This document shows, piece by piece, positions 57,615-64,000 of a DNA stretch of 64,000 nt. The notes below the pieces were generated by a model. That model was not told where the DNA came from, searched no databases, and was given only the letters and a program-made list of their open reading frames with translations. This stretch comes from Allosediminivita pacifica (GTDB taxonomy: Bacteria > Pseudomonadota > Alphaproteobacteria > Rhodobacterales > Rhodobacteraceae): assembly GCF_003054175.1 (NCBI RefSeq), contig NZ_QBKN01000001.1:124001-188000 (forward strand), written 5' to 3'. The translations under genes and the position numbers were made by a program. The first letter of the stretch is position 1, and each line of letters opens with the position of its first letter.

Positions 57615-59204
57615 ATGCCCGATCTCGCCCCGCTGCGCCGCGCGCTGATTTCCGTGTCCGACAAGACCGGCCTCGCCGAACTCGGTCAGGCCCTGTCGAA
57701 GCGGGGGGTCGAGATCCTCTCAACCGGCGGCTCCGCCGCGACCCTGCGCGACGCGGGCGTGAAGGTCACCGACGTGGCCGAGGTCACAGGCTCGCCCGAG
57801 ATGATGGATGGCCGCGTCAAGACGCTGCACCCGCGCATCCACGGCGGCCTTCTGGCGTTGCGCGACAACGACGACCACGTCGCCGCCATGGAGGAGCACG
57901 GCATCGGCCCCATCGACCTGCTGGTGGTGAACCTCTATCCGTTCGAGGAAACCGTCGCCAAGGGCGCCGACTACGACACCTGCATCGAGAACATCGACAT
58001 CGGCGGCCCCGCCATGATCCGCGCGGCGGCCAAGAACCACGCCTTCGTCACCACCGTGGTGGACGTGGCCGATTACGAGCCCCTCCTGAAGGAGCTCGAG
58101 GACAACGACGGCCAGACGACCGAGGCCTTCCGCAAGCGTCTCGCCCAGGCCGCCTACGCCCGCACCGGCGCCTATGACGCCGCCGTGTCCACGTGGATGG
58201 CCGGTGCCATCGGCGCCGAGATGCCCCGCCGCCGCGCCTTTGCCGGCACGCTGGCGCAATCGCTGCGCTACGGAGAGAACCCGCACCAGTCGGCGGCCTT
58301 CTACACCGACGGCACCGACCGCCCGGGCGTCGCCAGCGCCGAACAGCTGCAGGGCAAGGAACTCAGCTACAACAACATCAACGACACCGACGCGGCGTTC
58401 GAACTGGTCAGCGAATTCCTGCCCGGCGACGGCCCGGCCTGTGTCATCGTCAAGCACGCCAACCCCTGCGGCGTGGCGCGTGGCAAGACCCTGAAAGAGG
58501 CCTACGCCCGCGCCTTCGACTGCGACCGTACATCTGCCTTCGGCGGCATCGTGGCCCTCAACGGCATCCTCGACAAGGAGACCGCCGAGGCCATCACCGA
58601 GATCTTCACCGAGGTCGTCATCGCCCCCGGCGCCAACGTCGACGCGCGCGAGGTCTTCGCGAAGAAGAAAAACCTCCGTTTGCTCATCACCCCGGGACTT
58701 GCCAACAGCGCGGCCGCGGGCTTGACCTTCCGGCAGGTCTCGGGCGGTTTCCTCGTGCAGGACCGCGACAACGGCCGCGTGTCCCCCGAGGAGCTCAAGG
58801 TCGTGACCAAGGTAAAACCCACCGATGCCCAGATGAACGACCTTCTGTTCGCCTGGAAGGTGGCCAAGCACGTCAAGTCCAACGCAATCGTCTATGCCCG
58901 TGATCTCGCCACCGTCGGCGTCGGCGCCGGCCAGATGAGCCGCGTGGACAGCGCGCTCATCGCCGCGAAAAAGGCCGAACGCATGGCCGAGGCGCTGGGC
59001 CTGCCCGAGCCGCTGACCAAGGGCAGCGCGGTCGCCTCCGACGCCTTCTTCCCCTTCGCCGATGGCCTGCTCGAAGCCGCCGGGGCAGGGGCCTCCTGCG
59101 TGATCCAGCCGGGCGGCTCCATGCGCGATGATGAGGTCATCAAGGCCGCCGATGAAGCCGGCCTCGCCATGGTCTTCACCGGCATGCGGCACTTCCGGCA
59201 TTGA
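57615..59204 (+). CDS. purH: Bifunctional AICAR formyltransferase/IMP cyclohydrolase
   Basis: Last two steps of IMP synthesis, 529 residues. IMP cyclohydrolase (MGS-like) domain 1-150 with [20 protein letters not shown] and [17 protein letters not shown]-like sequence ([14 protein letters not shown]). AICAR transformylase domain follows with [26 protein letters not shown] (catalytic Lys-His) and [17 protein letters not shown] at 57601 serves the ATG. lspA begins at or just after its stop. Confidence 0.97.
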   Translation: MPDLAPLRRALISVSDKTGLAELGQALSKRGVEILSTGGSAATLRDAGVKVTDVAEVTGSPEMMDGRVKTLHPRIHGGLLALRDNDDHVAAMEEHGIGPIDLLVVNLYPFEETVAKGADYDTCIENIDIGGPAMIRAAAKNHAFVTTVVDVADYEPLLKELEDNDGQTTEAFRKRLAQAAYARTGAYDAAVSTWMAGAIGAEMPRRRAFAGTLAQSLRYGENPHQSAAFYTDGTDRPGVASAEQLQGKELSYNNINDTDAAFELVSEFLPGDGPACVIVKHANPCGVARGKTLKEAYARAFDCDRTSAFGGIVALNGILDKETAEAITEIFTEVVIAPGANVDAREVFAKKKNLRLLITPGLANSAAAGLTFRQVSGGFLVQDRDNGRVSPEELKVVTKVKPTDAQMNDLLFAWKVAKHVKSNAIVYARDLATVGVGAGQMSRVDSALIAAKKAERMAEALGLPEPLTKGSAVASDAFFPFADGLLEAAGAGASCVIQPGGSMRDDEVIKAADEAGLAMVFTGMRHFRH

Positions 59205-59719
59205 GCGGGCCCGTGGCAAAGGGCGCGCCCCGCCGCGCGATGATCCGCGTCTTCTGGGTGGCTCTGGCGATCTTCGTGGTCGACCAGCTTTCCAAGTTCT
59301 GGATCCTGCGCGGGCTCGACCTCGACACGCGCGGGGCCATCGACGTCTGGCCGCCGCTGCTGAACTTGCGCATGGCCTGGAACTACGGCATCAACTTCGG
59401 CCTGCTGGCCGGTGAACAGGGCGCCGTGCGCTGGATCCTGATCTCGGTCGCGCTGGGCATCGTGCTCTTCGTGCTGGTCTGGCTCTGGCGCGACCCGCCG
59501 GGCCTGCGCGGCCAGATCGCCGGTGGCCTGCTGGTGGGCGGCGCGCTCGGCAACGTGGTCGACAGGTTGCTCTACGGCGCGGTGGCCGACTTCATCAACA
59601 TGTCCTGCTGCGGCATCGACAATCCCTTCGCCTTCAATGTCGCCGATGTGGCGATCTTTCTGGGGGCGGTAGGGCTCATCCTTTTCCCGGGGCCGAACGG
59701 CAACGGGAAGCGCAGGTAA
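59201..59719 (+). CDS. lspA: Lipoprotein signal peptidase
   Basis: Aspartyl protease of the inner membrane that cleaves prolipoproteins, 172 residues if started at TTG 59201 (overlapping the purH TGA), or 168 at GTG 59213. Four membrane helices. The motifs [41 protein letters not shown] and [11 protein letters not shown] contain the two catalytic Asp residues (in NVVDR and NVADV). The next gene encodes a lipoprotein. Confidence 0.93.
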   Translation: MSGPVAKGAPRRAMIRVFWVALAIFVVDQLSKFWILRGLDLDTRGAIDVWPPLLNLRMAWNYGINFGLLAGEQGAVRWILISVALGIVLFVLVWLWRDPPGLRGQIAGGLLVGGALGNVVDRLLYGAVADFINMSCCGIDNPFAFNVADVAIFLGAVGLILFPGPNGNGKRR

Positions 59720-59804
59720 CGGCCGGCCCGCGGCGGCAACAAGAAGACCCCGTGACGGCAGGAGCCAGATAGGCTAAGGCTGTCCGAAATTCCGGAGGTT
59801 CCCC

Positions 59805-60320
59805 ATGCGGCGCGCGCATGTCCTTGCATCCATGACGTTTCTTGCCCTCGCCGCCTGTGGCGGCGGAGAGCCGCGCCTGCACGAGCTGCGCAGCTTCAGC
59901 GGCAGTCCCGAGGAATTCGCCATCGTGCCGAACAAGCCTCTGGAAAGGCCGCAGAACCTGTCCGAGCTTCCGGCGCCCACGCCGGGGGGCGCGAACCGCA
60001 CCGACCAGACGCCGCAGGCCGATGCCGTCGCCGCCATGGGCGGCAACCCCGCCGCGATCTCGGCGGGCGGCATACCCGCCTCGGACGGCGCGTTGGTGCA
60101 GCACGCCTCGCGCTTCGGGCGCGATGCCACCATCCGGCAGGAGCTTGCCCAGGCCGACGCCGAGTTCCGCCAGCGCAAGTCGCGCTTCTCCTGGCAGCTC
60201 CTTCAGGAAGACAAGTACAACCGCGCCTACAGCGCCCAGTCGCTCGACGCCTACGAGTGGCTCGAACGCTACCGGGCCGCGGGCGCCCGCACCCCCTCGG
60301 CGCCGCCGCCCGCGCGATAA
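59805..60320 (+). CDS. DUF3035 lipoprotein (BamF-like)
   Basis: A 171-residue lipoprotein. Signal peptide with lipobox LAAC (Cys18), then GGGEPRLHELRSFSGSPEEF and VPNKPLERPQNLSELPAPTPGG, typical of DUF3035, a family named as a possible BAM-complex subunit (BamF) in alphaproteobacteria. The middle is Ala/Gly-rich and the C-terminal part helical (SWQLLQEDKYNRAYSAQSLD). GGAGG precedes the ATG. Role in outer-membrane protein assembly is inferred. Confidence 0.82.
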   Translation: MRRAHVLASMTFLALAACGGGEPRLHELRSFSGSPEEFAIVPNKPLERPQNLSELPAPTPGGANRTDQTPQADAVAAMGGNPAAISAGGIPASDGALVQHASRFGRDATIRQELAQADAEFRQRKSRFSWQLLQEDKYNRAYSAQSLDAYEWLERYRAAGARTPSAPPPAR

Positions 60321-60396
60321 GGTCACGGGTTCGTGCCGGAAGGTTGAAACCCCGTGTGCGGACCACAGCTAGAACCTTGTCCAACAGGAGGGTTGC

Positions 60397-61776
60397 ATGA
60401 GCCGCATTGCCGCTCTGATCGCCGCCGCCTGTGCCCTTGCCGCTCCGGCGCTGGCGCAGGAGGATCAGGTTACCACTTTCGAACTCGACAACGGCATGGA
60501 TGTCGTCGTCATCGAGGATCACCGCGTTCCGGTTGTCGTTCACATGCTCTGGTACAGGGCCGGCGCCGCAGACGAGGAAAAGGGATCCTCGGGCGTTGCC
60601 CACTACCTCGAACATCTGCTGTTCCGCGGGACCGAGAACCTCGAACCCGGTGAGTTCAGCGAGATCGTTGCCGCCAACGGCGGCACCGACAACGCCTTCA
60701 CCAGCTACGACTACACCGCCTACTTCCAGCGCGTCGCAGCCGACCGGCTCGGCCTGATGATGGGCATGGAGGCGGACCGCATGGTCAACCTCAAGCTGGC
60801 GCAGGAAGATCTCGACACCGAACGCGAGGTCGTCATCGAAGAACGCAACATGCGGGTCGAGAACGACCCCGGTTCGCTCTTTCGCGAACAGCGCAGCGCC
60901 GCGCAGTTCATCCACCATCCCTACGGCACCCCGGTCATCGGCTGGCGCCACGAGATGGAGCAGATGGACCTGCCCGACGTGCGGGCCTTCTACGACCGCT
61001 TCTACGCCCCCAACAATGCCGTGCTCGTGGTGGCGGGCGACGTGACCCCCGACGAGGTGCGCACACTGGCCAATGCCAATTACGGCCCGCTCCATGCCAA
61101 TCCCGACATCGGCCCCCGCGAACGCGTGGTCGAGCCCGAGCACCTGGCCGAACGCCGCATCATCATGCGCGACGCCCGCGTCTCGCAGCCCTACGTGATG
61201 CGCAGCTACATTGCCCCCGAACGCGACGCCGGGGACCAGAAAAAGGCCGCGGCCCTGACCCTGCTGGCCGAGGTGCTCGGCGGCGGGCAGACCTCGGTCC
61301 TGAACCGCAAACTGCAGTTCGAAACGCAGAACGCCATCTACACCGGCGCCTTCTACGACGGCACCTCCTACGACGACACGACCTTCGGCATGGCTGTGGT
61401 GCCCGCCGAGGGCGTCTCGCTGGAAGAGGCCGAAGAGGCGCTCGACACCGCAGTGGCCGAGTTCCTCGAGGAAGGCGTCGACAGCGAGCAGCTCGACCGC
61501 ATCAAGTTCCAGCTCAAGGCCCAGCTCACCTACGCCCGCGACGACGTGAACAACCTCGCCCGCCGCTACGGGGCCGCGCTGACCTCGGGGCTGACGGTCG
61601 AGGACGTGCAGGCCTGGCCGCAAGTCCTGCAGGACGTCACCGAAGAAGACATCCTCGCTGCCGCGCGCGAGGTCTTCGACCGAGACAGCTCGGTCACCGG
61701 CTACCTGATGGCGCCGGAAGCCGACGCGCAGACCGAACAGATCGACTCCAATGCCGACGCGGAGGTGGGCCAATGA
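60397..61776 (+). CDS. M16 family zinc metallopeptidase (catalytic partner)
   Basis: A 459-residue pitrilysin-family (M16B) peptidase. Signal peptide 1-20 (APALAQ), so it acts in the periplasm. Inverted zinc motif HYLEH at 69-73, and the third ligand Glu at about 148-149 in EVVIEER, the expected distance downstream. AGGAGG at 60386-60391 serves the ATG. Its TGA overlaps the start of the second M16 gene by four bases (ATGA), so the two are coupled and likely form a heterodimer. Confidence 0.95.
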   Translation: MSRIAALIAAACALAAPALAQEDQVTTFELDNGMDVVVIEDHRVPVVVHMLWYRAGAADEEKGSSGVAHYLEHLLFRGTENLEPGEFSEIVAANGGTDNAFTSYDYTAYFQRVAADRLGLMMGMEADRMVNLKLAQEDLDTEREVVIEERNMRVENDPGSLFREQRSAAQFIHHPYGTPVIGWRHEMEQMDLPDVRAFYDRFYAPNNAVLVVAGDVTPDEVRTLANANYGPLHANPDIGPRERVVEPEHLAERRIIMRDARVSQPYVMRSYIAPERDAGDQKKAAALTLLAEVLGGGQTSVLNRKLQFETQNAIYTGAFYDGTSYDDTTFGMAVVPAEGVSLEEAEEALDTAVAEFLEEGVDSEQLDRIKFQLKAQLTYARDDVNNLARRYGAALTSGLTVEDVQAWPQVLQDVTEEDILAAAREVFDRDSSVTGYLMAPEADAQTEQIDSNADAEVGQ

Positions 61777-63101
61777 TGATGCGTTTCGCACTGATCGCGG
61801 GAATCGCCCTCGGCGCCGCAACGACGGCGCAGGCCGCCACCGATATTCAGACGGTCGAGAGCGAAAACGGCTTCACCGCCTGGCTGGCCGAGGAACACTC
61901 GATTCCCTTCGTCGCGCTGGAACTGCGCTTCCGCGGTGGCGCCTCGCTTGACGAAGAGGGCAAGCGCGGCGCCACCAACCTGATGGTCGGCTTGCTCGAG
62001 GAGGGCTCGGGCGACATGGACGCGCGCGGCTTTGCCGCCGCCGCCGAGAGCATCGCCGCCAACTTCAGCTATGACGTGGGCGACGACGCGGTCGCGGTCT
62101 CGGCGCGTTTCCTTACCGAAACCCGGGACGAGGCCGTCGACCTGCTGCGCCAGTCGCTGGTGGAACCGACCTTCTCGGAGACGGCACTGGAACGCGTGCG
62201 CGCGCAGGTGCTCTCCTCGATCCGCTCGGATGTCACCGACCCCGACACGCTCGCGGCAGAAAGCTTCGCCAAGGCGGCCTTTGGCGATCACCCCTACGGC
62301 AGCCCCTATATTGGCTCGCTCGAGAGCGTTGCCGCGCTCACCCGCGAGGACATGCAGACCGCGCTCCACAATGCCATCGCGCAGGACCGCGTCTACGTTT
62401 CGGCCGCGGGCGACATCACGCCGGAAGAGCTCTCGCAGCTCATGGACGACCTGCTCTCGGACCTGCCCGAGACCGGCGCGCCCATGCCCGAGGACGTGGA
62501 CGTGCAGATGCAGGGCGGCGAGACGGTGGTGCCCTTCGACACGCCGCAATCCACCGTCGTTTTCGGCCACGAGGGCATTGCCCGCGACGATCCGGATTTC
62601 TTCGCTGCCTACGTGATGAATCACATTCTCGGCGGTGGCGGGTTCGAGGCGCGTCTCATGCAGGAGGTGCGCGAGAAGCGGGGCCTCACCTACGGGGTCT
62701 ATTCCTACCTCGTGCCCAAGGATCACGGGCCGGTCTACATGGGCCGCGTCGCCTCGGCCAACGACCGCGTCGGCGAAGCGGTGCAGGTGATCCGCGACGA
62801 ATGGGCCCGCATGGCGGAAGAGGGCGTGACGGAAGAGGAACTGGAGCGCGCCAAGACCTATCTCACCGGCGCCTATCCCCTGCGATTCGACAGTAACGCC
62901 GCCATCGCGGGGATCCTCGTGGGCATGCAGCTCGACGGCCTCGACCCAGAGTACGTGCTGACCCGCAACGACAAGGTCGAGGCGCTGACGGTGGAAGACA
63001 TCAACCGCGTGGCGAAACGTCTGCTGAAACCCGAAGCCCTGCACTTCGCCATCGTGGGCCAGCCTGAGGGCCTGCAGGAGGTCTCGGCCCCGGGGCAGTG
63101 A
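61773..63101 (+). CDS. M16 family peptidase-like protein (non-catalytic partner)
   Basis: A 442-residue exported M16B protein (signal peptide 1-21, TTAQA). The zinc motif is gone: NLMVG (69-73) stands where HxxEH is expected. It keeps the substrate-binding Arg/Tyr pair in REKRGLTYGVYSYL (about 299-312) that the active partner needs in M16B heterodimers. So this is the inactive half of a two-gene peptidase. Ended by a perfect terminator hairpin. Confidence 0.93.
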   Translation: MMMRFALIAGIALGAATTAQAATDIQTVESENGFTAWLAEEHSIPFVALELRFRGGASLDEEGKRGATNLMVGLLEEGSGDMDARGFAAAAESIAANFSYDVGDDAVAVSARFLTETRDEAVDLLRQSLVEPTFSETALERVRAQVLSSIRSDVTDPDTLAAESFAKAAFGDHPYGSPYIGSLESVAALTREDMQTALHNAIAQDRVYVSAAGDITPEELSQLMDDLLSDLPETGAPMPEDVDVQMQGGETVVPFDTPQSTVVFGHEGIARDDPDFFAAYVMNHILGGGGFEARLMQEVREKRGLTYGVYSYLVPKDHGPVYMGRVASANDRVGEAVQVIRDEWARMAEEGVTEEELERAKTYLTGAYPLRFDSNAAIAGILVGMQLDGLDPEYVLTRNDKVEALTVEDINRVAKRLLKPEALHFAIVGQPEGLQEVSAPGQ

Positions 63102-63109
63102 CCCGGCCC

Positions 63110-63421
63110 TGATCCAGCTGCGCGCTACCGCGCGCTTTCATTCCGCCAGACCGGCATGATCGCCCCGTTCCCCGTGGACGGGGCGATTTGCTCTTGTGGG
63201 CATCGAGAGGGAAGGGGGCTCGGGACTCACCGAAACGGAAATCCGTCCCGAAGCCATCCCTCGCCCCCCGTGTCTGCCCTGACGCGGCCTGCCGTCCCGT
63301 TCAAGCGCAATCGCCGTATCCCCGCTGCGCGGGGCCCCTCGGGGATTCCGCTTGATCGTGCCGGCCGGCCCCGTTCCTCAGGGCACACGGGCGAGGGACG
63401 GCTCCGGAACGGAAGGTCTCA
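63110..63421. repeat. Family F intergenic repeat, copy B (M16 / dapA)
   Basis: Fills the gap to dapA. Left part TGATCCAGCTGCGCGCTACC then GCGCGCTTTCATTCCG matches copy A. Right part (about 63214-63421) matches copy A in many blocks, including the hairpin CCCCGC-TGC-GCGGGG, whose loop differs between copies (GGA in A) while the stem is the same. Ends are imperfect inverted repeats (AAACGGAAATCCGTCCCGAA from 63227 against CTCCGGAACGGA). It ends in TCA, the dapA stop. Confidence 0.8.
63159..63190 (+). terminator. Terminator of the M16 operon
   Basis: Perfect ten-pair stem ATCGCCCCGT / ACGGGGCGAT with a nine-base loop, followed by TTGCTCTTG. Unrelated in sequence to the folD terminator although it lies at the same place within repeat F. 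Confidence 0.87.
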
Positions 63422-64000
63422 GTTCAGCAGGCCCGCGTGGCGCAGCCCGTAGTCCACCTTGCCGCGGGTCTCGGCCGTGAGCGGCATCAGCGGCGGGCGC
63501 ACGTCCTCGGCGCAGAGGCCGAGGCGGCTCATGGCGTATTTCGCGCCGCAGAGCCCCGGCTCGGTGAAGATCGCGTGGTGCAGCGGCATCAGCCGGTCCT
63601 GGATCGTCAGCGCCTTGGCGTAGTCGCCGGCAAGGCAGGCCTCCTGCAGTTCGGCGCAGAGCGCCGGGGCCACGTTGGCCGTGACCGAGATGCAGCCGGT
63701 GCCGCCCTGTGCATTGAAGCCATGCGCGGTGGCATCCTCGCCCGAGATCTGGATGAACTCGGGCCCGCAGGTCAGGCGCTGGGCGCAGACACGCGCCAGA
63801 TCGCCCGTGGCATCCTTGACGCCGACGATGCGCGGCAGCTTGGCCAGCTCGCCCATGGTCGAGGGCAGCACGTCCACCGCCGAACGGCCGGGGATGTTGT
63901 AGATGATGATCGGCAGGTTCACCGCGTCGTGGACCATGGTGAAATGCGCGATCAGCCCCGCCTGCGTCGGCTTGTTGTAGTAGGGCACGACCGACAGCGC
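63419..64000 (-). CDS. dapA: 4-hydroxy-tetrahydrodipicolinate synthase, C-terminal part (5' end outside window)
   Basis: First specific step of lysine synthesis (pyruvate plus aspartate semialdehyde), class I aldolase-type enzyme. The frame is open to the window edge; 193 residues are visible. They contain [10 protein letters not shown], the YNIPGR with the catalytic Tyr, the Schiff-base Lys in [13 protein letters not shown] and the [10 protein letters not shown] segment. About 100 N-terminal residues lie beyond 64000. The family includes related aldolases, but these motifs fit DapA. Confidence 0.93.
   Translation of the reverse strand, partial: ALSVVPYYNKPTQAGLIAHFTMVHDAVNLPIIIYNIPGRSAVDVLPSTMGELAKLPRIVGVKDATGDLARVCAQRLTCGPEFIQISGEDATAHGFNAQGGTGCISVTANVAPALCAELQEACLAGDYAKALTIQDRLMPLHHAIFTEPGLCGAKYAMSRLGLCAEDVRPPLMPLTAETRGKVDYGLRHAGLLN

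Overview
The window is a gene-dense, high-GC stretch of alphaproteobacterial chromosome. The best fit is a member of the Rhodobacterales (Rhodobacteraceae/Roseobacter group). This rests on the urt urea transporter with an N-terminally extended UrtB, the purH/heparinase/rsmB neighbourhood, a DUF4170-lpxK-waaA cluster, a short 41-residue L36, and intercistronic palindromes of a type I associate with this group. No rRNA, phage, insertion sequence or CRISPR array is visible. There is one tRNA (Val-GAC). Both ends cut genes: amn at the left (5' part missing) and dapA at the right (5' part missing).

Layout. 0-3 kb: AMP nucleosidase end, HU, a manganese catalase and a small acidic hypothetical protein. 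3-9.3 kb: minus-strand urea ABC transporter urtABCDE, with a hairpin after urtA. 9.8-15.6 kb: an Anbu (ancestral proteasome-like peptidase) locus made of a circularly permuted ATP-grasp protein, an alpha-E protein, a transglutaminase-like protein and Anbu itself. Here it is split by an AraC regulator and a divergent zinT carrying a perfect Zur-like palindrome. 15.8-21 kb: tolQRAB-pal-cpoB, followed by tilS, ftsH, a trans-aconitate methyltransferase-like gene and a MOSC protein. 25.9-28 kb: a secreted five-EF-hand protein and folD. 28.2-34.5 kb: a minus-strand run of pdeM, an Lhr-type helicase, pabB, a Dabb protein, an aldo/keto reductase and an ICMT-like methyltransferase. 34.7-44.2 kb: a coherent purine operon in which xanthine dehydrogenase xdhABC is fused by overlaps to a BMP-type nucleoside ABC importer. 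44.9-53 kb: rpmJ, tRNA-Val, an N-formylglutamate amidohydrolase, lpxK-waaA-DUF4170-cysQ-like-pmbA, a phosphodiester glycosidase and rbfA. 53.2-64 kb: dapB, an SDHAF4-like gene, rsmB, a heparinase-family gene, purH, lspA, a DUF3035 lipoprotein, an M16 peptidase pair and partial dapA.

The most notable non-coding content is three families of dispersed repeats. Family E (five copies) is a 57-67 bp palindrome that starts with a GGGGGCTCTGCCCCC-like hairpin and ends in an AAGAAGAAG-like tail. It sits between cistrons, and one copy lies in frame inside xdhB, adding about 21 codons. Family R (three good copies and one decayed) is a roughly 170 bp element with near-perfect 20-bp-class inverted ends at 44.5, 51.8 and 54.1 kb. 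Family F (two copies, 28.0 and 63.2 kb) is a roughly 300 bp mosaic that fills two convergent intergenic gaps and ends at the stop codon of the minus-strand gene each time. None of these repeats carries a believable gene. All functional statements come from sequence reading; no database search was run.
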